Below, piece by piece: positions 1 to 5,717 of a DNA stretch of 7,276 nucleotides (position 1 is its first letter; the number at the start of each line of letters is the position of its first letter). The stretch is from positions 1-7,276 of the forward strand of contig JAISEA010000091.1 in assembly GCA_031264475.1 (NCBI GenBank). The letters run 5' to 3'. Under the pieces are notes generated by a model. The model saw only the letters and a list, made by a program, of their open reading frames with translations. It had not been told where the DNA came from and ran no database searches. The DNA comes from Treponema sp. Lineage in GTDB: Bacteria; Spirochaetota; Spirochaetia; Treponematales; Breznakiellaceae. The translations under genes were made by a program, and so were the position numbers.

Positions 1-266
1 AGCCCTAATTTACATTTCATATCAATCATTATATATCCTTATATTAAAATATAACACTTTTATAAGAAAATTCTACTTTCCCACAAGAAAATTCTACTTT
101 TCTATTAACAGAGAAAGTAACATCCACTTTCTTATCTCTTTCTGTCTATCGGACGGTACAAGGTCTGTCGGAAAAGTCCTATAACTAGATTACATTGAAT
201 TATTATTGAAAGTCAAGAGGGAATGGATATTAGGCATATCTGACATCAAATAAAATAGTAAGGAAA
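1..266. other. AT-rich intergenic DNA, no gene seen
   Basis: No open frame with a recognisable product or ribosome binding site is visible here. The stretch is AT-rich at its left end and contains a perfect small palindrome at 39-54 (TTATATT/AATATAA). It also has two direct repeats at 64-100 and a hairpin at 112-132, where AGAAAGT and ACTTTCT (7 bp) flank a 7-nt loop. The gene to the left, if any, ends outside the window. No promoter could be assigned because no gene follows for about 1 kb. Confidence 0.5.
64..100. repeat. Two direct copies of a 16-bp AT-rich word, period 21 bp
   Basis: AAGAAAATTCTACTTT occurs at 64-79 and again at 85-100, a spacing of 21 bp. The second copy with its flank can fold as AGAAAA/TTTTCT (86-91 with 98-103) around a 6-nt loop. 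With only two copies this may be chance or a local duplication. The period equals that of the large array at 5891-6205, but the sequence is unrelated. Confidence 0.6.
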
Positions 267-300
267 GAGCAGATAGTAATGAGTAATGAGCAAAGAGAAG
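267..300 (+). repeat. Heptamer repeat cluster A
   Basis: A short degenerate tandem of 7-bp words reads GAGCA, GATAGTA, ATGAGTA, ATGAGCA and is capped by a purine run AAGAGAAG. The same design (words like RTGAGCA or GTTAGCA, ending in an AAGGGAAG-type purine cap) recurs at four other places in this window. No coding sense is apparent. Confidence 0.6.
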
Positions 301-410
301 AGAGGAATGGGGCTTTGCTATAGCGACTTGGGTTGTTTTCTACGTTTGTGTTCATGGGTAGGATTATAGCATACGGCACAATTACACGCAAGAGGGAAAT
401 TACAAAGAAT

Positions 411-454
411 AGTTAGCAGTTAGCAGGTAGCAGTTAATAGTTAGCAAAGGGAAG
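411..454 (+). repeat. Heptamer repeat cluster B
   Basis: The 7-bp period is clearest here. After A at 411 the words are GTTAGCA, GTTAGCA, GGTAGCA, GTTAATA, GTTAGCA, followed by the cap AAGGGAAG. It is followed at once by GC-rich DNA (GGGCGGGCG). It belongs to the same family as the clusters at 267, 551, 5718 and 5856. Confidence 0.7.
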
Positions 455-629
455 ATGGGCGGGCGAGGGCTGGGCACGGAGGCTAGGCGCAGGTGTCAGG
501 CATCGGGGCAGAGTCAGGGCGCGAGGGCTAGGCGCGGTGTCAAGAGGAAAGAGCAGTTAGCAGAGAGCAGGTAGCAAAGGGAAGGCGGGCGGGCGGGGTC
601 AGGGCACGAGGGCTGTGGCGCGGTGTCAA
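455..629 (+). repeat. GC-rich degenerate repeat modules around clusters B and C
   Basis: The purine caps of clusters B and C each lead into a GGGCGGGCG-rich stretch and then into variants of a GAGGGCT(A)GGCGC-GGTGTCA segment. The GGTGTCA-type ends fall near 492-498, 534-540 and 621-627. The segments at about 515-542 and 601-629 are near-identical, differing by a few bases and small indels. This looks like a duplicated compound unit of heptamer cluster, purine cap, GC block and GGTGTCA. No protein is recognisable in the frames that happen to stay open across it. Confidence 0.5.
551..584 (+). repeat. Heptamer repeat cluster C
   Basis: Words GAGCA, GTTAGCA, GAGAGCA, GGTAGCA are followed by the AAGGGAAG cap and then GCGGGCGGGCG. 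It is very similar to cluster B and its flank about 140 bp upstream, so the pair probably arose by duplication. Confidence 0.65.
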
Positions 630-669
630 AGACGGAGTGCCAGACGTGGGTTGGGGGTGGCTGGAGACA

Positions 670-733
670 GGGGGGCGCACTACAAGGGCGACTGTTTGCC
701 ATCCTCCATTTTGGAAAACCGCGCCCCCCCCCC
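670..733. repeat. 9-bp G/C inverted repeat ending in a C10 homopolymer
   Basis: GGGGGGCGC at 670-678 is exactly complementary to GCGCCCCCC at 721-729, and the right arm continues as an uninterrupted run of ten C at 724-733 (G10 on the minus strand). The 42-nt loop contains a small palindrome TCCATTTTGGA. Runs of this length are prone to slippage. No gene is close enough to assign a regulatory role. Confidence 0.6.
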
Positions 734-784
734 TCCTTATGATACCTGCCTTGCAACGGCGCTTTATGAGGGTGTCAGTGTCAG

Positions 785-1023
785 AGGTCGATTATGGCTA
801 GGAATCGGGGTCAATTATGGTTAGGAATTGAGGTCGATTATGGCTAGGAATTGAGGTCGATTATGGCTAGGAATTGAGGTCGATTATGGTTAGGAATTGA
901 GGTCGATTATGGTTAGGAATTGAGGTCAATTATGGCTAGGAATTGAGGTCAATTATGGCTAGGAATTGAGGTCAATTCCAGCAAGAAATCGGGGTCGATT
1001 CTAGTAAGGTGTCAGAGGTCGAT
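785..1023 (+). repeat. 23-bp tandem repeat array, about ten units
   Basis: Nine full 23-bp units run from 785 to 991, followed by one 24-bp degenerate unit (992-1015) and a partial start (1016-1023). The consensus is AGGTCRATT, a 9-nt middle ATGGYTAGG, then AATYG. Units 3-8 are nearly identical and the outer units 9 and 10 are diverged. Each unit can fold as TCRATT/AATYGA with the 9-nt middle as loop. The period is not a multiple of three and stops appear, so the array is non-coding. GTGTCAGAGGTCGAT occurs at both edges (about 778 and 1009). There are no spacers, so this is not CRISPR. Confidence 0.9.
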
Positions 1024-1025
1024 CA

Positions 1026-1140
1026 TTCTTCTAACAACGCGGAGGTTCCGCTTGTTTACAAGCGCACCCTTCGGGTGTTTAAAAGCGTCCTACTCCGCTC
1101 TTTCTTCTAATAACGAATAGGTTCCGCTTGTTTACAAGCG
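1026..1140 (+). repeat. Direct repeat of a 39-bp palindromic element, 76-bp offset
   Basis: Positions 1026-1064 and 1102-1140 match at about 35 of 39 positions. The right 22 bp of each (1043-1064 and 1119-1140) are identical and end in the perfect palindrome CGCTTGTTTACAAGCG (6-bp stem with a TTTA loop). The left copy is followed directly by a second hairpin, CACCC-TTC-GGGTG (1065-1077). This looks like a dispersed palindromic repeat family lying just upstream of argB. Confidence 0.7.
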
Positions 1141-1216
1141 TAACCGTCAAGACGGGGTCAGCGGTACTACCTTTCGTATAACGCCCGTTGTGAAGTATTT
1201 AAACACCCGAAGGGTG
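1065..1216. repeat. Perfect 19-bp inverted repeat overlapping the argB upstream region
   Basis: The arm at 1065-1083 (CACCCTTCGGGTGTTTAAA) is exactly complementary to 1198-1216, with 114 bp between the arms. Each arm is itself a small hairpin (CACCC/GGGTG), so the transcript could form two short hairpins or one long one. The right arm lies 37 bp before the preferred argB start. It would be coding only if translation began at the upstream GTG at 1190. Confidence 0.7.
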
Positions 1217-1245
1217 TTGAAGATTTTGGGGATTTCTATTATACT
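1217..1245 (+). promoter_or_regulatory. Candidate sigma70-type promoter for argB-mnmE
   Basis: TTGAAG (1217-1222) and TATACT (1240-1245) are separated by exactly 17 bp and match the -35 and -10 consensus at 4 and 5 of 6 positions. Transcription would start near 1252, essentially at the preferred argB ATG (1253), giving a leaderless or nearly leaderless message. That fits the lack of a normally spaced Shine-Dalgarno sequence before that ATG. This is a sequence match only. Confidence 0.4.
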
Positions 1246-1252
1246 TCGGGAA

Positions 1253-2113
1253 ATGAAGGAAATTACCAATAACGAAAGGGCTGACGTGCTTGTTCACGCC
1301 TTGCCTTATATCCAACAATTTCAAAGAAAAACTATTGTTGTCAAATACGGCGGAAACGCCATGATAAACGAAGAACTCAAAGCCGCAGTCATCCAAGACG
1401 TGATACTCATGTCTTGCGTGGGTATCCGTACCGTGCTGGTACACGGAGGAGGTCCTGAAATCGACTCTATGCTCAGACTAGTCGGTAAGGAAAGCCGATT
1501 CGTCAACGGACTGCGCTACACCGATGAAGAAACTATGGAAATAGTCCAGATGGTTCTTTGCGGAAAAGTCAACAAAAATATCGTGTCCCTCATAGAAAGA
1601 CAAGGCGGCAAGGCAATGGGCATCTGCGGCATAGACGGCGGATTATTGAAAGCAAAGCGTATAGACGAAACCGCCCTCGGACTAGTCGGGGAAATAGAAA
1701 CAGTAAACAACGCCATTCTTAACACCCTCATAGACGGCGGCATGATCCCCGTGATTTCTTCGGTGGCAGTAGAAGAAACCACAGGCTGTAGTATCAACGT
1801 CAACGCAGACACAGCGTCCGCGAAAATAGCCGCCAGTCTCGGCGCGGAAAAACTCATCCTTATGACCGACGTGCACGGCATCCTACGAGACGTGAACGAT
1901 CCAGACTCCCTCATAAGAGTGCTCCCCAAAGATAAGATCCCTAGTCTAAAAGACACAGGCATCATAAACAAAGGGATGATCCCAAAACTAGACTGCTGTT
2001 CCTTCGCCCTCGACGCAGGCGTGCGCCGCGCCCATATCATAGATGGACGGTTACCCCACGCGCTGTTGGTGGAACTCTTCACAGACGAAGGCGTCGGAAC
2101 AATGATTGAATAG
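1253..2113 (+). CDS. argB: Acetylglutamate kinase (ArgB)
   Basis: This enzyme phosphorylates N-acetyl-L-glutamate with ATP, the second step of cyclic or linear arginine biosynthesis, in the cytoplasm. The 286-residue product has the amino-acid-kinase hallmarks in order: KYGGNAM at residues 31-37 (ATP phosphate-binding lysine), the HGGGPEID loop, NVNADTAS in the substrate and nucleotide region, LMTDVHGIL, and a C-terminal HIIDGRLPH...FTDEGVGTMI. The C-terminal motif is typical of the hexameric, arginine-inhibited class, so feedback inhibition is likely but inferred. The usual SGKDG segment reads CGIDG here. An in-frame GTG at 1190 would add 21 residues, but these derive from a repeat element and the family usually begins at ERADVLVHALPYIQ, so ATG 1253 is preferred. 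Its Shine-Dalgarno is poor. mnmE starts 4 bp after the stop, suggesting one transcript. No other arg gene is in the window. Confidence 0.95.
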   Translation: MKEITNNERADVLVHALPYIQQFQRKTIVVKYGGNAMINEELKAAVIQDVILMSCVGIRTVLVHGGGPEIDSMLRLVGKESRFVNGLRYTDEETMEIVQMVLCGKVNKNIVSLIERQGGKAMGICGIDGGLLKAKRIDETALGLVGEIETVNNAILNTLIDGGMIPVISSVAVEETTGCSINVNADTASAKIAASLGAEKLILMTDVHGILRDVNDPDSLIRVLPKDKIPSLKDTGIINKGMIPKLDCCSFALDAGVRRAHIIDGRLPHALLVELFTDEGVGTMIE

Positions 2114-2117
2114 CAAT

Positions 2118-3527
2118 ATGGAATATTACGGAGACGATTCTCCAATCGCGGCGCTTGCGACAGGCGCCGGCGAAAACGCGCTTGCCATTATCAGAACCTC
2201 TGGGAAAAATTGCCTGCAATTATTATCCTCCCTATTCTCAAATCCACAAAAACTCCTCTCCGCTCCGGGCAACTCCGTTGTCTTAGGGTGGATTCTCTCT
2301 AATCCCTCGCCGTTGTCAAACGAGGAGGGCGAAGCCGAGAGAGTCGATCAGGTTCTCATCTCCGTATTCCGTGCGCCGAAGTCTTTTACCGGCGAGGATT
2401 GCGCGGACATCTCATGCCACGGCGGAAGCGCCACGGTGAACGGCGTCCTGTCTAGCCTGCGAGCCGCTGGATTCAGGGATAGCCTCCGCGGGGAATTCAC
2501 CTTCCGCGCGTTTATGAACGGTAAGATCGGACTCACACAGGTGGAATCCGTCATGGAGATAGTGTCTTCAAGAACCGAAAGAAGCCTGCAAAACGCGGTT
2601 AAGCGACTCTCCGGCGCTTTGGAAAGGGAGATTAGCGCTATCAAAGAACACCTCGTAGAGGCGCTTGCGGCTGTGGAGATTTTTCTGGACTATTCCGAAG
2701 ACGAAATCCCGGATAACGAAGACGAAAAATCCGGCGCTCTACCAAAAAAGCCGCTGGTACAAGACTGCCTCCAACGTTTGCGGGAACTTTCCGCGTCTTT
2801 CCATATGGAACGGCTCTATCAAGACGGCGCATCTGTGGTAATTGCCGGGCGACCTAACGCAGGAAAGTCTAGCCTGTTCAACCGCTTGGTCAAACAGGAT
2901 CGTTCTATCGTAGCGGACGCGCCCGGTACTACCCGCGACTATATTGAAGCGTATATCGCGGTACAAGGCGTTCCGATTCGGCTTGTCGATACCGCAGGGT
3001 TGCGTAAGACAGAGAACGCGGTTGAAAGAATCGGCGTGGAATATACTCAAAACTTGACGAAATCAGCGGACGTATTGATCTACGTCGTTGACGGCGTGGA
3101 AGGGTTGACCGTTGAAGACAGGGTTTTTCTTGACGGCGTTAGCAGTGCGCAGGCAACAGAAGCGGAAAAAGTTATTACTGTGTTTAATAAAGCCGACTTA
3201 CTGGAACAAGCTGGCTGTCTTTGCGTTTCAGCGAAAACAGGACAGGGGCTTGACGATTTGGCGCAAGCTATTGTTCAAGCATTGCGCGTTTCAGGGGATG
3301 AATCCACAACGTCCGTCGGCATTGCGTCTGTCCGCCAAAAAGACCTCATTGATAGCGCGGTTGATTGTCTGTCTTCCGCGCTCGCGCTTTCTGAAAAGAG
3401 GGAGCCGCTCGACGTTATTGCGCCGCTTGTGCGGACGGCAATAGACGCGCTTGGTGAAATCACCGGACAAGTATCAACAGCCGATATTCTGGAAACCATG
3501 TTTAGCAAATTTTGCGTGGGTAAATGA
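2118..3527 (+). CDS. mnmE: tRNA uridine-5-carboxymethylaminomethyl modification GTPase MnmE (TrmE)
   Basis: MnmE works with MnmG to place the (carboxymethyl)aminomethyl group on C5 of the wobble uridine of certain tRNAs, using methylene-tetrahydrofolate and GTP hydrolysis. The 469-residue protein has an N-terminal folate-binding domain (about 1-120, with SPIAALATGAGENALAIIRTSG near the start), a helical domain, and an inserted G domain. The G-domain motifs are G1 GRPNAGKSS 244-252 (Asn 247 in the position that binds K+ in the family), G2 TTR 271-273, G3 DTAG 291-294, G4 NKAD 357-360 and G5 SAK 371-373. It ends in FCVGK (465-469), carrying the conserved C-terminal cysteine. The length is slightly above the usual roughly 450. 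An in-frame TTG at 2106 overlapping argB could add four residues. GGA at 2096-2098 would suit that TTG, so the start is not settled. mnmG is not in the window. Confidence 0.96.
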   Translation: MEYYGDDSPIAALATGAGENALAIIRTSGKNCLQLLSSLFSNPQKLLSAPGNSVVLGWILSNPSPLSNEEGEAERVDQVLISVFRAPKSFTGEDCADISCHGGSATVNGVLSSLRAAGFRDSLRGEFTFRAFMNGKIGLTQVESVMEIVSSRTERSLQNAVKRLSGALEREISAIKEHLVEALAAVEIFLDYSEDEIPDNEDEKSGALPKKPLVQDCLQRLRELSASFHMERLYQDGASVVIAGRPNAGKSSLFNRLVKQDRSIVADAPGTTRDYIEAYIAVQGVPIRLVDTAGLRKTENAVERIGVEYTQNLTKSADVLIYVVDGVEGLTVEDRVFLDGVSSAQATEAEKVITVFNKADLLEQAGCLCVSAKTGQGLDDLAQAIVQALRVSGDESTTSVGIASVRQKDLIDSAVDCLSSALALSEKREPLDVIAPLVRTAIDALGEITGQVSTADILETMFSKFCVGK

Positions 3528-3538
3528 GCCAACGAGGT

Positions 3539-4660
3539 TTACTCTTCCGCGTTCCACACATCGGACCCGTCTCTGGAACGATAAGACCAGAGACCGTTCC
3601 TTGCCGTTGCCGCGAAGAGGGTCCCTTTTGAATCCTTGGCTTGGACGATGTCAGTAACAACGTGTATGCCGATAGTGGAATCGTATTTGTCCTCGTTTGA
3701 GAGGGTTGAGGGTGAATGATCGTCTTGTTCTCTGGAAGCGCCCGGTTTGTACCAGTTTATTATTTTCACCTTTGCGGGGTCATCTTTATCCCTCGGCAAA
3801 GCGCCGTTCTTAAGGGCGATCTCTCGATAACCAAGGTCCGTGGACGTTGAAGTTGAAGAGCGTTGATGAATTCCGATGAGGAGGAGTTGATCCGTCCCCC
3901 ACAAACTCATTGCCCCGGTAAGGTAGTGCCCAACGGATACCGCGGATTGGAACTTGTTTGAGTCGCCCCACAGAATTTCGCCGCCTCTCGTAACCGTGAC
4001 TATCTCATTCCCAACAACGAGGATGCCGACTGTGTTCTTGTTTGTGGAACCGGTAATCGCTTCTAGAGCGAGAGTCTCGCTGTTGTGAGAAAAATCCACG
4101 CCGTCGTACGTGAAAACGCCTTTTTCAGCGACCGCGAGATAATAAACTCCCCCAAGGGACGCCGCGCCCATAAGTATCTTACCGGGTTCCATCGTCTTTT
4201 TTTCGACGCCATCGCCGTCATATGCGCTCACTGTGGTTTTTGTCGAGGCGAATATCAGTCCGGTTGTTCCGTCTCCGGCTCCCTTTATGGTTTCAAAATC
4301 GCCGTCCACGACTTTTTCCCACGCCTGACCGTTGTATTTCATAATACGGGTAGGTTCCATCGGCTCGCCGATCAGCGCGAATAAACTTACGGTATCGGTG
4401 GCTAGTTCAAGGATTTTCCCACCCGGCGCGGGTAGGCGTTTCCATGAATCGTTTGCGTATTCATGCACGGTCTTGCCCATTTTGCTTGCCGAATATAACG
4501 CATTGCCTAATTCAACGATAGCGGTCGGTCCTCCCATGATTCGGGGATCGGTCGCCTCCACTTCCTGTGAAATCTTGTAAAAGATGTGGTCTTGGTCGCA
4601 GGCAAAAAACGCCGTGATGGTTAATAGGGACGATACTATCAGAAAGAGTCTCTTTATCAT
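3539..4660 (-). CDS. Putative treponemal lipoprotein, beta-propeller-like
   Basis: The 373-residue product starts with Lys-Arg and a hydrophobic segment (5-19) and then FFAC. Cys 21 is the likely lipidated residue in a relaxed, spirochaete-style lipobox. The mature part is beta-rich and shows irregular repeats of the kind ALYSA...VHEY...W, IMKYNGQAWEKV, VFTYDGVDF and EILWGDSNKF, as in propeller-type proteins. It ends LWSYRSRDGSDVWNAEE (near 357-373). As I recall from treponemal putative lipoproteins, such a C-terminal Trp-Ser-Tyr / Trp-Asn pattern recurs. No catalytic motif is visible, so function is unknown and a surface or periplasmic binding role is a guess. The start is well supported by AAAGGA at 4667-4672, 6 nt before ATG. 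It lies 67 bp downstream of the barrel-protein gene on the same strand and may be co-transcribed with it. Its stop is 11 bp from the mnmE stop. Confidence 0.8.
   Translation of the reverse strand: MIKRLFLIVSSLLTITAFFACDQDHIFYKISQEVEATDPRIMGGPTAIVELGNALYSASKMGKTVHEYANDSWKRLPAPGGKILELATDTVSLFALIGEPMEPTRIMKYNGQAWEKVVDGDFETIKGAGDGTTGLIFASTKTTVSAYDGDGVEKKTMEPGKILMGAASLGGVYYLAVAEKGVFTYDGVDFSHNSETLALEAITGSTNKNTVGILVVGNEIVTVTRGGEILWGDSNKFQSAVSVGHYLTGAMSLWGTDQLLLIGIHQRSSTSTSTDLGYREIALKNGALPRDKDDPAKVKIINWYKPGASREQDDHSPSTLSNEDKYDSTIGIHVVTDIVQAKDSKGTLFAATARNGLWSYRSRDGSDVWNAEE
3569..3600. other. Two mutually exclusive hairpins at the convergent gene ends
   Basis: GTCTCTGG (3569-3576) pairs perfectly with CCAGAGAC (3587-3594) around a 10-nt loop. 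The overlapping GGAACG (3575-3580) pairs with CGTTCC (3595-3600). Both lie in the last codons of the minus-strand lipoprotein gene and about 42 nt past the mnmE stop. No T-run follows on either strand, so this is not a standard intrinsic terminator. Confidence 0.4.
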
Positions 4661-4666
4661 TAGAAT

Positions 4667-4672
4667 TCCTTT
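4667..4672 (-). promoter_or_regulatory. Ribosome binding site of the lipoprotein gene
   Basis: On the minus strand AAAGGA stands 6 nt before the ATG at 4660. This is a well-placed Shine-Dalgarno that fixes the start of the lipoprotein reading frame. Confidence 0.75.
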
Positions 4673-4678
4673 GTTTTA

Positions 4679-4721
4679 AGCGGGCGCGGGAAGGAAGGGA
4701 TTCAAGCAATAACAACCCGCT
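4679..4721 (-). other. Inverted repeat between the two envelope genes
   Basis: On the minus strand AGCGGG pairs with CCCGCT (plus-strand 4716-4721 and 4679-4684) across a 31-nt loop and is followed by TTAAAAC. It lies 7 nt after the stop of the barrel-protein gene. It could act as a weak terminator or attenuator that lowers lipoprotein expression, but the long loop and lack of a real T-run make this weak. Confidence 0.25.
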
Positions 4722-4727
4722 GTTTCA

Positions 4728-5327
4728 TTAAAAGTGATATTTTACGGAAATCGTTATTTCCAAGAAATGTCCTGTTATGTCTTTTCTGCTTTCACTGACC
4801 CATTCGGGAACTATCCACCATGCGGAGTTCAGCCCGAAAGACCAATCAGGACTAAATCTAAAGAAGATTGAAACCATAGGCTTCAAGAAAAAGCCGAAGT
4901 AGTCGGTTTCAAGGTATTTTTGAGTTGCGGCGCCGAACATGACTGAGAAGGGGAATTCAAATCTTCCGAGAACAAACTCATATCCTATCCGCAGTCCAAA
5001 CGGGACGATATAAAGCATATTTTCGCCGAGGGTAGCCGCAAACATACCGCCTATCTCGCCGCCTAAAAAGAAGTGCGAAGCAAGGTAATAGTTATACGCC
5101 AGAGACAGCATACTGCCCGCATTGACGTTATTTACGGTTTGCCCTTCTCTTCCGTTAAAGAAAAGCGGCAAAACAAGCCCCACTGATATGGCGAAATTTT
5201 GTTCGCCGCTTGTGTAGAGAGAGGGCGCTTCAACGTCCCATTCCTCAATGGGAACTTCTTCTTCGTCTTGGGCGAATGTGGGAAACAAACAAAAAACAAT
5301 TAAAAAGAAGGCTATCGCCTTGTACAT
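4728..5327 (-). CDS. Small outer-membrane beta-barrel protein, hypothetical
   Basis: The 199-residue protein begins MYKAIAFFLIVFCLFPTFA, a typical Sec signal peptide, with signal peptidase I cleavage likely after Ala 19 (TFA|QDEE). After an acidic linker (QDEEEVPIEEWDVE) it consists of alternating polar and aromatic/hydrophobic stretches (for example ISVGLVLPLFF, MLYIVPFGLRIGYEF, WSFGLNSAWWIVPEW) separated by short turns. It ends VKYHF, with the terminal Phe expected of a BAM-recognised beta-signal. Its size suits an eight-stranded barrel. I cannot name the family. Start choice: TAGGAG at 5334-5339 abuts the first in-frame ATG (5333) but is 6 nt from the second (5327), so the second is preferred. 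It is the first gene of a likely two-gene envelope unit with the downstream lipoprotein. Confidence 0.75.
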   Translation of the reverse strand: MYKAIAFFLIVFCLFPTFAQDEEEVPIEEWDVEAPSLYTSGEQNFAISVGLVLPLFFNGREGQTVNNVNAGSMLSLAYNYYLASHFFLGGEIGGMFAATLGENMLYIVPFGLRIGYEFVLGRFEFPFSVMFGAATQKYLETDYFGFFLKPMVSIFFRFSPDWSFGLNSAWWIVPEWVSESRKDITGHFLEITISVKYHF

Positions 5328-5333
5328 CAGCAT

Positions 5334-5339
5334 CTCCTA
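5334..5339 (-). promoter_or_regulatory. Ribosome binding site that decides the barrel-protein start
   Basis: TAGGAG on the minus strand directly touches the ATG at 5331-5333, which is too close for initiation. It is 6 nt from the in-frame ATG at 5325-5327. The second ATG is therefore the likely start, which trims two residues. Confidence 0.65.
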
Positions 5340-5398
5340 TGGGTCGTTTCTAACAATCTGATTTTCTAGAAACGTCTTGGATTTTCAATAGTTCAAAT

Positions 5399-5428
5399 AA
5401 TATAACATAAACAATCACTCTTATTCAA
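5399..5428 (-). promoter_or_regulatory. Candidate promoter of the envelope gene pair
   Basis: Read on the minus strand, TTGAAT (plus 5423-5428) and TATATT (plus 5399-5404) are 18 bp apart and lie about 70 bp upstream of the barrel-protein start. The area is AT-rich, so a chance match is possible. It diverges from the tRNA-Cys promoter about 75 bp away. Confidence 0.4.
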
Positions 5429-5503
5429 TAGTTACGGGCGGGGATTCTCTGATTGGGCGGCGTTCTTTTTATTTTAAAATCGTCAGAAAAAGGTAAAAAT
5501 GTC

Positions 5504-5532
5504 TTGACAAATAAAGATAAATTCTGTATGCT
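5504..5532 (+). promoter_or_regulatory. Promoter of tRNA-Cys
   Basis: A perfect -35 TTGACA (5504-5509) is separated by 17 bp from TATGCT (5527-5532, 4 of 6 to consensus). The predicted start near 5539 lies a few bases before the mature 5' end of the tRNA at 5545, as expected for a short 5' leader trimmed by RNase P. Confidence 0.8.
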
Positions 5533-5544
5533 AGTGATGTTTTT

Positions 5545-5616
5545 GGCGCCGTACCCAAGCGGTAAGGGAGAGGTCTGCAAAACCTTTATACAGCAGTTCG
5601 ATTCTGCTCGGCGCCT
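5545..5616 (+). tRNA. tRNA-Cys (anticodon GCA)
   Basis: A complete cloverleaf can be drawn. The acceptor stem is GGCGCCG with CGGCGCC (7 of 7 pairs). A 3-bp D stem CCC/GGG encloses AAGCGGTAA. The anticodon stem GAGGT/ACCTT (one G-U pair) carries the loop CTGCAAA with anticodon GCA. The T arm is AGCAG/CTGCT with loop TTCGATT. The discriminator base at 5616 is U, the identity element of cysteine tRNAs. CCA is not encoded and must be added after transcription. It is the only RNA gene seen and appears to be monocistronic, with its own strong promoter. Confidence 0.95.
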
Positions 5617-5621
5617 TTTTT
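5609..5621 (+). terminator. Possible tRNA-Cys terminator (T6 run)
   Basis: The 3' acceptor strand CGGCGCC runs straight into six T (5616-5621). There is no separate hairpin downstream to about 5717, so the tRNA's own GC-rich stem plus the T-run is the only candidate for intrinsic termination. Confidence 0.35.
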
Positions 5622-5717
5622 CCAATCAATAAATCGTTCAATCCCGCGTTTCGTTCTTCTATAAAACAGCTTTAGTATTTGTCTTATTATTTATGAATAA
5701 CTCTTCTGATCATGGTA
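5622..5717. other. Intergenic DNA after tRNA-Cys, nothing recognised
   Basis: About 95 bp of AT-rich sequence with no hairpin, promoter or open frame that I can support. It leads into the repeat cluster at 5718. The rest of the tRNA-to-recQ gap (5718-6247) is occupied by the repeats listed separately. Confidence 0.5.

Noticed and set aside
140..185. Possible structured RNA around two TCTGTC...CGGA words
   Set aside because: No consistent cloverleaf or known RNA motif could be drawn.
514..824. Small open frames on both strands (80 and 69 residues) in the GC-rich repeat region
   Set aside because: They translate repeat DNA, have low-complexity Pro/Arg-rich products, and lack credible starts.
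1190..1252. GTG start at 1190 adding 21 residues to ArgB
   Set aside because: The added residues derive from the inverted-repeat arm and do not resemble the ArgB N-terminus. It was kept only as an alternative start.
1516..2145. Long (209-residue) minus-strand frame opposite argB
   Set aside because: It is an antisense shadow of a clearly recognisable argB, with no start signal and no known family.
5425..5625. 66-residue minus-strand frame
   Set aside because: It runs antisense through the tRNA-Cys gene and its promoter.
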